Positions 43,907 through 52,210 of a stretch of DNA of 64,000 nucleotides are shown here, piece after piece. The translations under genes and the position numbers were made by a program. Within the stretch, counting starts at the first letter, position 1. Every line of letters begins with the position of its first letter. This DNA is from Sphingopyxis macrogoltabida. Lineage in GTDB: Bacteria; Pseudomonadota; Alphaproteobacteria; Sphingomonadales; Sphingomonadaceae. The notes beneath the pieces are model-generated. The model ran no database searches. It saw nothing but the letters and a program-made list of their open reading frames with translations, and was not told the origin of the DNA. The stretch spans positions 437,001 to 501,000 of the forward strand of contig NZ_CP012700.1 in the NCBI RefSeq assembly GCF_001307295.1. The letters run 5' to 3'.

Positions 43907-43937
43907 CCTATACATCCTCCAGTCACTGGAGGATCAA
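43907..43937 (-). promoter_or_regulatory. MerR-type promoter for the CDF-FTR1 operon
   Basis: On the - strand TTGATC (43932-43937) and TATAGG (43907-43912) are 19 bp apart. The spacer carries a perfect dyad, ATCCTCCAGT-C-ACTGGAGGAT (43914-43934), like PbrR/CadR/ZntR operators. The divergent merR-like gene starts 8 bp beyond. Confidence 0.88.
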
Positions 43938-43944
43938 GCGCAAT

Positions 43945-44358
43945 ATGACGAAGCGGCTCGCGATCGGCGACCTTGCCCGAGAGACCGGCACCAAGGTCAA
44001 CACCATCCGCTTCTATGAAGAGATCGGACTGTTGCCCGAGGCGCTGCGCACCGCTTCCGGACGGCGAAGCTATGATCCGGCCGACCTCCGGCGGCTCGCC
44101 TTCATCCGCCATGGCCGCCAGCTCGGTTTTTCGATCCCCGAGATCCGCTCGCTGCTGGCGCTTTCGGACCAGCCCGATCGCGATTGCGGCGAGGCTGCGG
44201 CGATCGCGCGGGCGCATCTCGCCGATATCGGCATACGCATCGCGCGGCTCGAAACCTTGCAGAGGGCGCTAACCGAGGTCGCGACCTCCTGCGAGGGCGG
44301 GCGGGCCGCCGAATGCCGGGTGATAGAGGCGATCGCGGGTACCGACCTCGCGCTCTAG
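43945..44358 (+). CDS. MerR-family metal-responsive regulator
   Basis: The 137-residue protein has the MerR helix-turn-helix (RLAIGDLARETGTKVNTIRFYEEIGLL), the dimerisation helix and three Cys in the metal-site pattern: RDCGEA, then TSCEGGRAAEC near the end. The layout matches PbrR/CadR/MerR-type thiol sensors. ATG 43945 follows GGAGG; a longer upstream frame runs antisense into the CDF gene. It should activate the divergent CDF-FTR1 promoter. Confidence 0.92.
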   Translation: MTKRLAIGDLARETGTKVNTIRFYEEIGLLPEALRTASGRRSYDPADLRRLAFIRHGRQLGFSIPEIRSLLALSDQPDRDCGEAAAIARAHLADIGIRIARLETLQRALTEVATSCEGGRAAECRVIEAIAGTDLAL

Positions 44359-44420
44359 GCACGGGATGGGGTTCGAAACAGCGCACCGGTCGCGATCGGG
44401 CGCGGGCGCGATGCGCGTAA

Positions 44421-44454
44421 AGCAGACGCCGGGAATCCGGCGCCTGCTCCTTTT
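44421..44454 (+). terminator. Rho-independent terminator after the merR-like gene
   Basis: AGCAGACGCCGG (44421-44432) and CCGGCGCCTGCT (44437-44448) pair with one mismatch around a GAAT loop, followed by CCTTTT. It lies 62 bp past the stop codon. Confidence 0.75.
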
Positions 44455-44460
44455 CACGCC

Positions 44461-44664
44461 TTAATGGGCGGCATGGTCCTTATGCTCGCCCTGGGTTCCA
44501 TCGGCCGCCTTCTTCTTGTCGCAGCAGCAACAGTCTTTGGCGTCGCCTTCCATTTTTGCGCAGCATTCGCATTTCGGCTTTTCCGCGGTTGCGGGAGCCT
44601 CGGCAGCGAAGGCAGGCACGGCAAGAGCGAGCGCGAGCGCGCTCACGAAGGCACGATTCAACAT
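44461..44664 (-). CDS. Small Cys-rich periplasmic peptide (putative metal binder)
   Basis: The 67-residue protein has a signal peptide (MLNRAFVSALALALAVPAFA) and a mature part with CECC and CCCC clusters spaced by charged residues (PKCECCAKMEGDAKDCCCCDKK), ending in a His-containing tail. Eight Cys in about 47 mature residues point to metallothionein-like binding. It sits between the MerR/CDF unit and another small secreted protein. ATG 44664 is chosen since the signal peptide starts there. Confidence 0.78.
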   Translation of the reverse strand: MLNRAFVSALALALAVPAFAAEAPATAEKPKCECCAKMEGDAKDCCCCDKKKAADGTQGEHKDHAAH

Positions 44665-44701
44665 GATGTTTTCCTTGAATAAAAGTGATTGATGAAGCGG
44701 T

Positions 44702-45079
44702 TTACGCCAAGCGCGGCGGCGGCGTGGCGGGCGGTGCATCGATCCCGGTGAAGTGGGAGAGGGGTGCCGCGTGCCACACCGCGAGCATCATCGGTTGATC
44801 GGAAAGGCGCGGGAGGGGCGCCGCGAACGCTGGCCCATGGCACTTGCGTGCGCAATCATCGGTCCCGTCGGAACCAGGAAGCTTTTGGCCGGGATGTTGT
44901 TGTTGCGACGAGGCAACAGGGTCTTGGTCTGCCATCGTCATGTCCGCGCATGGAATGGCCGCGGTCGCCAATTCCGCGGCCGCCGCATTGGCGCAGGTGC
45001 CAATCCCGGTTGCCCCAAGCGCCACGATGACAAGAAGCAGGAGGAACTGGCGTGCAACGGAATGCATGTTGCGAGACAT
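44702..45079 (-). CDS. Secreted or membrane-anchored hypothetical protein, DUF2946-like
   Basis: The 125-residue protein has an N-terminal hydrophobic segment (RQFLLLLVIVALGATGIGTC). The Cys-containing mature part has IPCADMTMADQDP and DDCARKCHGPAF and ends Pro-rich. Similar short proteins occur in copper/zinc resistance loci, and the pattern resembles DUF2946. It is 37 bp upstream of the Cys-rich peptide gene on the same strand, so they may be co-expressed. Confidence 0.6.
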   Translation of the reverse strand: MSRNMHSVARQFLLLLVIVALGATGIGTCANAAAAELATAAIPCADMTMADQDPVASSQQQHPGQKLPGSDGTDDCARKCHGPAFAAPLPRLSDQPMMLAVWHAAPLSHFTGIDAPPATPPPRLA

Positions 45080-45240
45080 AGCGTCATCGAATGGCGCGAC
45101 AAGCGGGGAATTGCGCAGTCACTTTGGGGCGACCCATCCTCGCCGTCCGTGCTGTAACGTAGGTCCTGAATGTCGAAAGCGTCGAACAATTGTCGGGCTG
45201 GCGCGATTGAGCCATCCGGCAATCGGGATATAAATCGGCA

Positions 45241-45666
45241 ATGACCCGGGCCAATCAGAGCGCGATTCCCTTTCGCATCGTCATCGAGCAACCGGTGGTG
45301 GGCGTGCTCCATAGCCTGCAGGATAAGCGCAATCATCCGCTCGACCCCAAGTCTTCGGCGGCCGGGGAGCCGCTGACGTTCGATTTCATCATCCGCGTCG
45401 GTCCGGGACCAAAATTCTTCGGTGATCTCGTTCGGCGCGAAGGTCCGGAGCGCCGGTTCGTCTATATTTGCGTCGGTCAGATGGCGGGCGACCCGAGTTC
45501 GCCTTGGAGCCGGCGGATGAAGATCGACATCCACGACATCGAGCAGCGATTGCTCGATGAGGCGCCAGTCGGCTCGGGCCGAATTGAAATCTCGATCATC
45601 GGCACGGGGAAAGACGGCACGCCGGCATGCGCTACCGTGCAGCCCATGAGGCGGCGGATGGCGTAG
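45241..45666 (+). CDS. DUF5990 family protein
   Basis: The 141-residue protein contains IPFRIVIEQPVVGVLHSLQDKR, LTFDFIIRVGPGPKFFGDLVRREGPERRFVYICVGQMAG and PWSRRMKIDIHDIEQRLL, which I associate with DUF5990. No signal or membrane segment. The function is unknown and the ribosome site is poor. It lies between the metal genes and an integrase remnant. Confidence 0.75.
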   Translation: MTRANQSAIPFRIVIEQPVVGVLHSLQDKRNHPLDPKSSAAGEPLTFDFIIRVGPGPKFFGDLVRREGPERRFVYICVGQMAGDPSSPWSRRMKIDIHDIEQRLLDEAPVGSGRIEISIIGTGKDGTPACATVQPMRRRMA

Positions 45667-45989
45667 CGATTTTCATTTTCGCGTAGGCGTTCGGGGCGGT
45701 ACTTGCCATCATTGTGGCAAGCTTTCTGTTCACCGCCTCAGATGAATCCTCTGCTATTGTGTCCACAGCGCCGAAAAGCTGAATGGCAGCAAGCGCCAAA
45801 GGCTCGGTCTGCAATGGGTCCACGGCTCGGCCAAAACTCGATTTTTCTCATCTCTCGGTTAATCGAACAAGCGTTAGATCGTCAAAAATGTGGGGGTGAG
45901 TGTGGGGGTGGTGCCTCAAATCGACAATAAAAATATAATAAAAACAATAATATAATATCCATGTTCGATACAAGCCCTGCCACCAGGGG
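45667..45989. other. AT-rich noncoding stretch upstream of the integrase remnant
   Basis: No gene is supported. At 45890-45910 GTGGGGGT occurs twice with GAGT between. It is followed by an unusually AT-rich run (45925-45960), out of line with the surrounding GC content. This could be an old att/integration boundary. Direct evidence for an att repeat was not found in the window. Confidence 0.4.
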
Positions 45990-46422
45990 GTGTTCCCCAC
46001 ACGATCAGAGGCATCCAGAGAAAGCCACGGTGTGGTTCTCGATTGGGCTTTTTCAAAAGGATATCGCGAGACCGAGATTTCCATGAAGTCCGTCACGCGC
46101 GGCCTTCCGCGGCAACCGAAGAACAGCCAGCACTATGCCGCGATGCCCTATTCGGATGTTGCTGCTTTCCTGATGATGCTCCGCGAGAAGGAGACGATGG
46201 GCCGGCTCGCTCTCGAATTCCCGATCGCGACGGCCGTTCGATCGGGAGAGGCGAGGGGCGCGGTCTGGGATGAGATCGACCTTGAGAACCGCCTATGGAC
46301 CGGCCTTGGCGCATGCAGTGAAGGATAAAACAGAGGCGGCTTATCGGCGCGGCGCACTGCTGGAGAAGCGGCGCCATCTCATGTCGGCGTGGAGCCACTA
46401 CTGCACAAAAGGTACGAAATAG
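45990..46422 (+). pseudogene. Phage-type tyrosine integrase with internal deletion
   Basis: The first part (VLDWAFSKGYRETEISMKS, YAAMPYSDVAAFLMMLREKETMGRLALEF and IATAVRSGEARGAVWDEIDLENRLWT) is the core-binding domain and start of the catalytic domain of a P4-type integrase. The frame then ends in a stop near 46325. In another frame, from about 46296, the sequence ALAHAVKDKTEAAYRRG...LEKRRHLMSAWSHYC is the normal integrase C-terminus, ending at 46422. The catalytic middle with HxxR and Tyr is missing, and the N-terminal arm-binding domain is also absent. It is a dead remnant of a mobile element. Confidence 0.85.
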
Positions 46423-46598
46423 CGGAACTGCGGTGCTGGTTAGCAGAAGGTGAGTTCGCCGCTGCTACTTAATGTTGGATACTGCGACCGCTTCGCGCCC
46501 GAGCCCGGCCATTCACCGCCAGCGACGCGTGGCCCAAAACCAGTCGTTCGCAAATGGGCCATTATAGCAGTGGCCGGACGTCCGATCTCCCACGAAAC

Positions 46599-47015
46599 CT
46601 AACAGCTGCGAGAAACGCCCTTATCTTTGGAACGCGAGAACTTGCCCCATGCCCGTTCGCTGCCCCACCACAGAGCGGCAAACCCGCCAAGCGTGACTCC
46701 GCCCAGAATACCCCAGCCATGTGGCCCCAGCGGCAGCATCCCAATCGCGTAGGCGACGACCAGTATCGCCATCCCAATCAGGAACGGTCCGGTGAAACGG
46801 CAATGAGTCCGGCCGCACCGTCTGGCGTTCATGATACAAGCCGCACCCATGGAGGCCAGCATGACGGTCCAGATGACCGCGCGGGGCGTAGGTTCCAGCC
46901 ACATGGCGGCCAGCATGGCTAGGCCGGGAATAGCCCAGAGCCCGACAAGCGTGCGCCAGTTACCCGACCAATCCCCGGCGCCGCTGGCGGGATCGGAACC
47001 GCGCGGGCTACTCAT
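46599..47015 (-). CDS. Four-helix membrane protein associated with mer genes
   Basis: The 138-residue protein has about four hydrophobic helices (LVGLWAIPGLAMLAAMWLE, VIWTVMLASMGAACIMNARRC, FLIGMAILVVAYAIGML, GILGGVTLGGFAALWWG). The conserved-looking RRCGRTHCRFTGP loop contains two Cys six residues apart. It is 33 bp downstream of merA on the same strand and could be the fourth gene of the mer operon. Not MerE, MerF or MerC by size and motif. Function unknown; a mercury or organomercurial transport role is possible. Confidence 0.65.
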   Translation of the reverse strand: MSSPRGSDPASGAGDWSGNWRTLVGLWAIPGLAMLAAMWLEPTPRAVIWTVMLASMGAACIMNARRCGRTHCRFTGPFLIGMAILVVAYAIGMLPLGPHGWGILGGVTLGGFAALWWGSERAWGKFSRSKDKGVSRSC

Positions 47016-47048
47016 GTCATCTCACCGCCGCGACGCGACCGAGCAATC

Positions 47049-48488
47049 TTATCCTGCACAGCAGGACAGCCTTTTCACATCCCGATCGAATGTCTGCGCA
47101 GCCAGCTTCAGTCCTTCGACCGTGGTCAGATAGGGGAAGATCATCTCCGCCAGATCGTCGATCGTGAGGCCGCAGCGGATCGCCATGGCGGCGGTCTGGA
47201 TACTGTCCGCACCTTCCGGCGCCAAGATATGCGCGCCCAGCAGTTTGCGGGTCCGGCCATCCGCAACCAGCTTGATCAGGCCGCGCGTGTCGCGAGCCGC
47301 CAATGCGCGCGGAACATTCTCGAGCGGGAGGGTCGAGGTTCGCGTTGCATATCCTGCCGCGATAGCCTGCGCTTCGGTGAAGCCGACACTGGCTACCTGC
47401 GGATCGCTGAATACGACGGCCGGCATGGCCGAATTGTCGTACCGCAGGCTATCGCCGTTCAAGGCGTTCTTGGCGGCGATCTTTGCGCCATAGGCTGCCA
47501 TGTAAACGAACTGGTCTCGGCCCGTCACATCGCCGGCGGCATAGACGCCGCGCACCGAGGTTCGCATATGGTCATCGACAATGATGGCACCGCTGAGCGT
47601 CTGCTTCACCCCTGCCTCGATGAGACCGAGGTCCTCCACATTCGGGGCGCGCCCGGTCGCTACGAGAAGGCGCTCCGCGACGATGGTTTCGGCGACCCCG
47701 TTGCGCAGGACGGTGAGCGCAGTGCCCCCTTCCGCCGTCTTGTGGGCCGACTGATAGGCGAGGTCGCCCAGAACCGTGATGCCTTCGCTCGAAAGATAGT
47801 CGGTCAGCGCGGCACCGATCTCCGGCTCCATATCGGGGAGAAGGCGGCTGCGGAAAACGAGCGTCACGTCGACGCCGGCGCGGGAGAACATCTGGGCGAG
47901 TTCCACACCGATATAGCCGCCCCCGAGGACGATCATCGATTTCGGCAACTCGGTCAGGTCGAGCGCGGTAGTGCTGTCGAGCGCATCGACGTCCGGAAGG
48001 CCCGGGATAGCCGGCACCGCCGGACGCGTACCTGTCGCAATCACGATCCGGTCAGCGGTGAACCGCCTTCCACCGGCCTCGACGCCATTTTCGACGAGCC
48101 GCGCCGTGCCTTCATGGTAGGCGATATTATTGTAGAGAGGCAGGAGATCCGCATATTTCGCCTGACGAAGGCCCGAGACGAGCGAGTCCTTTTCGGCGAT
48201 CACCTTGCCCCAATCGGCCATTCGTGCCCCGGCCTCGACACCGTTGAACCGCATCGGCGCGGCATTCGCGTGGTGAATGCTCTCGACCGCGCGGATCAGC
48301 GCCTTGGAAGGAACGCAGCCGACGTTGACGCAGGTTCCGCCGATGGTGCCGGCACCGATAACGGCGACTTGGGCTCCTTGCTCCGCCGCGGTAATCGCGG
48401 CCGAGAACCCAGCCGAGCCGCCGCCCACGACGATAAGGTCGTACTTCTTGGCCTGAGAGCCGTCGCCCCGATTGCAGCAATCACTCAT
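47049..48488 (-). CDS. merA: Mercuric reductase (MerA) without N-terminal HMA domain
   Basis: The 479-residue cytoplasmic flavoprotein reduces Hg(II) to Hg(0) with NADPH. It has the FAD motif VVGGGSAGFSAA, redox pair GGTCVNVGCVPSK, the NADPH motif VLGGGYIGVELAQ and the C-terminal CCAG that hands Hg to the active site. The N-terminus carries a CC (MSDCCNRGDG) but no GMTCxxC HMA domain, as in shorter MerA forms. It is the third gene of merT-merP-merA on the - strand. Confidence 0.95.
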   Translation of the reverse strand: MSDCCNRGDGSQAKKYDLIVVGGGSAGFSAAITAAEQGAQVAVIGAGTIGGTCVNVGCVPSKALIRAVESIHHANAAPMRFNGVEAGARMADWGKVIAEKDSLVSGLRQAKYADLLPLYNNIAYHEGTARLVENGVEAGGRRFTADRIVIATGTRPAVPAIPGLPDVDALDSTTALDLTELPKSMIVLGGGYIGVELAQMFSRAGVDVTLVFRSRLLPDMEPEIGAALTDYLSSEGITVLGDLAYQSAHKTAEGGTALTVLRNGVAETIVAERLLVATGRAPNVEDLGLIEAGVKQTLSGAIIVDDHMRTSVRGVYAAGDVTGRDQFVYMAAYGAKIAAKNALNGDSLRYDNSAMPAVVFSDPQVASVGFTEAQAIAAGYATRTSTLPLENVPRALAARDTRGLIKLVADGRTRKLLGAHILAPEGADSIQTAAMAIRCGLTIDDLAEMIFPYLTTVEGLKLAAQTFDRDVKRLSCCAG

Positions 48489-48498
48489 GATACGACTT

Positions 48499-48783
48499 TC
48501 ACTTGCGGACTCGGGAAGGGTAGCCAGCGTTGGTGGTCGCCGCGATCAACGCCGCGGTGCTGGTCTTGGCGTCGTCATAGGTGACCGTCGCGGTATGCGT
48601 TTTGGCCGACACTTCGACAGCGGTCACGCCGGGTACGCGCGACAGGCTCTTTTTGACGGTGGGAGCGCAGGTCACGCAGGTCATGTTCTCGACCGCCAAG
48701 GTGGTGGTCCGGATTGCGGCAAAGGCCGGCCCGGATGCGAACAGCGCAGCCGCGGCCGCGAACAGGGTAAGCTTCTTCATCAT
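48499..48783 (-). CDS. merP: Periplasmic mercury-binding protein MerP
   Basis: The 94-residue protein has a signal peptide (KKLTLFAAAAALFASGPAFA) and an HMA fold with the metal motif ENMTCVTCAPTVKKSL. It passes Hg(II) to MerT. Two consecutive ATGs start the gene (48783 and 48780); GGAG spacing slightly favours the second. It lies 11 bp after merT and 10 bp before merA. Confidence 0.93.
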   Translation of the reverse strand: MMKKLTLFAAAAALFASGPAFAAIRTTTLAVENMTCVTCAPTVKKSLSRVPGVTAVEVSAKTHTATVTYDDAKTSTAALIAATTNAGYPSRVRK

Positions 48784-48794
48784 GGTCTCCTTGT

Positions 48795-49166
48795 TCAAAG
48801 GTCGAGGAATAGGGGGGCGAGATAGGGGAAGAGGACGGCGAGTCCGATCAGCGCCGTTGCAAGCCACAAGGCCGTCTTTGCCAAGCGGTTGGAGGAAGGC
48901 GTGCCGCACTCGCCCTCGGCGCAGACCACGCGCGGCTGACGATAGATCCGCCAGAACCCGGCGGCCAGGAAGGCGATCGCCACCGCCAGGAAGATGGGCT
49001 GATAGGGGGCGAGCGCGGTCAGGTTGCCGATCCATGCGCCACTGACGCCCAGTGTGAAGAGCACTAGCGGGACGATGCAGCAAGAGGCCGCGCCGAGCGC
49101 GCCCAGACTTCCTCCAACAATCGCTATCCACGCACCACGTCTGGAAGCCGTTTTCGGCTGGGTCAT
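48795..49166 (-). CDS. merT: Mercuric transporter MerT
   Basis: The 123-residue inner-membrane protein has three hydrophobic segments. The Hg-binding Cys pair is in the first (GALGAASCCIVPLVLFTLG) and a second pair lies in the cytoplasmic loop (RVVCAEGECG). First gene of the - strand mer operon, divergent from merR. Confidence 0.93.
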   Translation of the reverse strand: MTQPKTASRRGAWIAIVGGSLGALGAASCCIVPLVLFTLGVSGAWIGNLTALAPYQPIFLAVAIAFLAAGFWRIYRQPRVVCAEGECGTPSSNRLAKTALWLATALIGLAVLFPYLAPLFLDL

Positions 49167-49196
49167 TTTCTGTTCTCCGAATCACGTTGTTGACCC

Positions 49197-49227
49197 TAGA
49201 TAGGATCTGTAGCGGCTACAGGTTCAA
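49197..49227 (-). promoter_or_regulatory. mer operon promoter and MerR operator
   Basis: On the - strand TTGAAC (49222-49227) and TATCTA (49197-49202) are 19 bp apart. The dyad CTGTAGC-G-GCTACAG (49207-49221) fills the spacer. This is the classic MerR arrangement. The merR start codon is 13 bp away on the other side, so MerR represses itself from the same site. Confidence 0.93.
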
Positions 49228-49240
49228 GAGGTATTTCAGC

Positions 49241-49696
49241 ATGGATCGGAAAAATCTGCAGGACACAGCGCCCCGGCTCCCCATCGGAGCACTGTCGCGG
49301 CGCACCGGATGCAACATCGAGACGATCCGCTATTATGAGAAAATTGGCCTGCTCTCCGCGCCTGCGCGCAGCGACGGCGGTCACCGGCTCTATGGCTATG
49401 GTCATCTCATGCGGCTCGGCTTTGTGCGGCGCGCGCGGGAACTGGGCTTCACGCTGGACGAGATCCGCGCGCTGCTTCGGCTGGCCGAGGACCGCGATCG
49501 CCCATGCACCGAAGCGCGCGAGGTCGCCGTGGTCCATCTGACCGACATTCGTACCAAGATCGCGGATCTTCAGGCCATGGAGTCGGTGCTTGCCGAAACC
49601 GTCGTGCGATGCGCGGATGGCAAGACCCCGGAATGCCCGCTGCTGGAAACGCTATTCGGTTCGATCGATCCGTCTGCCCGGCCTCCTGCCGGCTAG
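49241..49696 (+). CDS. merR: Mercury-responsive regulator MerR
   Basis: The 151-residue regulator has the MerR helix-turn-helix (LPIGALSRRTGCNIETIRYYEKIGLL). The three Hg-binding Cys sit in RPCTEA, VVRCADGKTPEC and PECPLLETL, as in Tn501 MerR (Cys82/117/126 positions). ATG 49241 is preferred over an upstream start lying within the promoter. Divergent from merTPA. Confidence 0.94.
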   Translation: MDRKNLQDTAPRLPIGALSRRTGCNIETIRYYEKIGLLSAPARSDGGHRLYGYGHLMRLGFVRRARELGFTLDEIRALLRLAEDRDRPCTEAREVAVVHLTDIRTKIADLQAMESVLAETVVRCADGKTPECPLLETLFGSIDPSARPPAG

Positions 49697-49926
49697 CCGC
49701 CGTCGGCCAGCACAGACCAATGTCGGTTTTCGCAAGGACGACGCTTTGGCGAAGCTCAATGTCTGCTTCTTTCATTTTCAGTCCGAAAGCCGACAGGCTG
49801 GAAACGTTGAGAGTTTCGGACGCCGCGAGGCGTCGGAAAGTCTTCGATGCCCGAACCGCGGTGGTCATGGAGTGAGCTATGGGGAAAGCTGTTTTGCGGA
49901 GATCGTGGGGTAGCTAGGAGCTGCCG

Positions 49927-49995
49927 AAAAGCGGACGTGCGCGATAGCGGACCGTCTGGATTTAGATCGCAAAAGCGGACGCCAAAAAGCGGACG
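49927..49995. repeat. Iteron-like AAAAGCGGACG repeats at one IS91 end
   Basis: AAAAGCGGACG occurs at 49927-49937, 49971-49981 and 49985-49995, with a shorter AGCGGAC at 49946-49952. An inverted, one-mismatch copy (CGTCTGCTTTT) lies near 50010-50020. These may be binding or folding sites for the HUH transposase at the origin or terminus of the element. Confidence 0.7.
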
Positions 49996-50103
49996 GACCG
50001 ATTTTGGTGGTGCGACGTCTGCTTTTGGGCAGCGCCGTGGCGAGCTGGTCCGCTTCCGGGCGCGGGTCTGCCCAGGACGAGGAAGGCGACGGGCCGTGCC
50101 GGG

Positions 50104-51294
50104 TCACGGCGCAGGTGTCCCGGGTGCGAGGGATGGCGGTGGCGGCGCGCGGGACTGGTAGCGGCGCTCGAAGACCTCGATGATGATCATGGTACCACCG
50201 CAGCACGGGCAGGTCGGTCGGGGCTCTGCATCGTCGGCGGGCTCGTCGGTCGGTGGAGGTGCGACATCGAGCAGGCGGCGGGCGCGTTCGAGATGATCCT
50301 TGCGGTGTGCGCTGGCGAGGAGGCCATAGTGGCGGATGCGGTGGAACCCGCGCGGCAGGGCGTGGAGAAGAAAGCGGCGGATGAACTCGTCGGCGCCGAG
50401 CGTCATGACCTGCTGCCGTCCGGCGCCGGCCTTGCGGTAATCCTTGTAGCGGAAGGTGACCCCGGCCTCGTCGAACCGAAGGAGCCGGCTGCTCGATATG
50501 GCGACCCGGTGGGTGTAGCGCGCGAGGTAAGCGAGCACGGCCTCGGGCCCGGCGAACGGCGGCTTGGCATAAACGACCCAGCGCTTCTTCCCGACGGGCG
50601 AGAGGTGCCGCAGGAAAGCGCGTCGTTCGGCGAGATGCGTGAGGCTGCCAAAGAAGGCGAGCTTGCCGGCGTCGTGCAGCGCGCGCAGCCGGGTGAGGAA
50701 CAGGCGTCGGAACAGGGCCCCAAGGACGCGGACCGGCAGCAGGAAGGCGGGGCGTGCGGATATCCAGCGCGTTCCATCGCGCGAGATGCCGCCGCCCGGC
50801 ACGATCATGTGGATGTGCGGATGATGGGTGAGCGCCGAGCCCCATGTGTGAAGTACAGCGGTGATGCCGATCCGGGCGCCGAGGTGCTTGGGATCAGCGG
50901 CGATGGTCAGCATCGTATCGGCCGCGGCCTTGAACAGCAGGTCATAGACCAGCGCCTTGTTGTAATAGGCGATAGCGGCGACCTCGGCAGGCAGGGTGAA
51001 CACGACGTGGAAATAGCCGACCGGGAGGAGATCGGCCTCGCGCGCTTCGAGCCATGTGCGGGCGGCGGCGCCCTGGCACCTCGGGCAGTGCCGGTTGCGG
51101 CAGCTGTTGTACGCGATCCGCCAGTGGCCGCAGTCGGTACAGGCTTCGACATGTCCGCCGAGCGCGGCGGTGCGGCAATGCTCGATCGCTGACATGATCT
51201 TGAGCTGATGCAGGCTGAGGTGGCCGGCATGGCCGGTGCGATAGGCAGGCCCTGCGGCACGGAAGATGTCGGCAACCTCGAGTGAGGCGCGCAC
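50104..51294 (-). CDS. IS91-family transposase (HUH/Y1)
   Basis: The 396-residue transposase starts at GTG 51294. The N-terminal zinc-finger-like region has CTDCGHWRIAYNSCRNRHCPRCQ. The HUH motif is HPHIHMIVPGGG and the catalytic Tyr region is EAVLAYLARYTHRVAISSSRL, followed by the C-terminal CPCCGG. All main motifs are intact, so it is probably active. It lies 5 bp downstream of the recombinase gene on the same strand. Confidence 0.94.
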   Translation of the reverse strand: MRASLEVADIFRAAGPAYRTGHAGHLSLHQLKIMSAIEHCRTAALGGHVEACTDCGHWRIAYNSCRNRHCPRCQGAAARTWLEAREADLLPVGYFHVVFTLPAEVAAIAYYNKALVYDLLFKAAADTMLTIAADPKHLGARIGITAVLHTWGSALTHHPHIHMIVPGGGISRDGTRWISARPAFLLPVRVLGALFRRLFLTRLRALHDAGKLAFFGSLTHLAERRAFLRHLSPVGKKRWVVYAKPPFAGPEAVLAYLARYTHRVAISSSRLLRFDEAGVTFRYKDYRKAGAGRQQVMTLGADEFIRRFLLHALPRGFHRIRHYGLLASAHRKDHLERARRLLDVAPPPTDEPADDAEPRPTCPCCGGTMIIIEVFERRYQSRAPPPPSLAPGTPAP

Positions 51295-51299
51295 GGACC

Positions 51300-52208
51300 T
51301 TAGCCGTCAGGAACCTCCCCGCTCGGCGATGCGAGCGCGAGCCTGTCGAGCGGGCTGACGATCGACCGAACGGTCTTCGTTGCGACCTGCGTATAGAAGG
51401 CGGTGGTGTTTAGCTTGGCATGGCCGAGCAGCGCCTGGATGACGCGGATATCGACGCCGTCCTCGAGCAGATGGGTGGCGAAGCTGTGGCGCAGCGTATG
51501 CGGTCCGACGCGCTTGTCGATATCGGCGGCCTCCGCGGCTTCGACGACGACACGGTAGAGCTGGCGCGTGCTGATCGGCGCCGCGGCGCTCTGTCCGGGG
51601 AAAAGCCAGCCATCGGGAACGAGGATGCCCTGTTGTCGTCCAGCGCGCCACCAGTCGCGCAGGAGCAGGAGCAGGCCTTCGGGCAGCATGGCATTGCGGT
51701 ATCGGCCGCCCTTGCCGCGCTCGATCCGCAGCAGCATCCGCTTGCTGTCGATATCGGTCACCTTCAGCGCCGACACCTCGGCAACGCGCAAGCCCGCGCC
51801 ATAGGCGACCGACAGCGCGGCCTGGTGCTTGAGCGAGCGCGTGGCATCGAGCAGCCGCTTCACCTCGGCCATCGTCAGCACCACCGGGATCTTGCGCACC
51901 TGCCTGGTGCGGACCAGCTTGCGCGCGAGATCGGGGCGATCGAGCGTGTGGGTGAAGAAGAACCGCAATGCGCCCACGATGCTGTTCATCGTTGGCGCGG
52001 GGACGCCTGCCTGCTGCTGCTCGATCTGGAACTGCCGGATATCCTCGGCGCTCGCAGTGTGGGGCGAGCGTCCGAGCCAGGTCGCGAACCGCCCGACGTC
52101 GCGCAGATAGTTACGCTGCGTCTCCTTCGAGAAGCGGCGCATGGTCATATCGTCGATCAGCCGCTGGCGTAGCGGGCTGATCGGGCCAATCTGGATAAGC
52201 TCGTTCAT
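51300..52208 (-). CDS. Tyrosine recombinase associated with the IS91 element
   Basis: The 302-residue XerC/D-like recombinase has an N-terminal SAM-like core-binding domain (MTMRRFSKETQRNYLRDVGRFATWLG) and a catalytic domain. Catalytic residues are in AYGAGLRVAEVSAL (Arg), HTLRHSFATHLL (HxxR) and LLGHAKLNTTAFYTQ (His and Tyr). Such genes precede the transposase in several IS91-like elements and may resolve or help target transposition. Confidence 0.92.
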   Translation of the reverse strand: MNELIQIGPISPLRQRLIDDMTMRRFSKETQRNYLRDVGRFATWLGRSPHTASAEDIRQFQIEQQQAGVPAPTMNSIVGALRFFFTHTLDRPDLARKLVRTRQVRKIPVVLTMAEVKRLLDATRSLKHQAALSVAYGAGLRVAEVSALKVTDIDSKRMLLRIERGKGGRYRNAMLPEGLLLLLRDWWRAGRQQGILVPDGWLFPGQSAAAPISTRQLYRVVVEAAEAADIDKRVGPHTLRHSFATHLLEDGVDIRVIQALLGHAKLNTTAFYTQVATKTVRSIVSPLDRLALASPSGEVPDG

Positions 52209-52210
52209 CG

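Noticed and set aside
45632..45823. A 63-codon - strand frame after the DUF5990 gene
   Set aside because: No RBS or domain. Partly antisense to the DUF5990 gene end.
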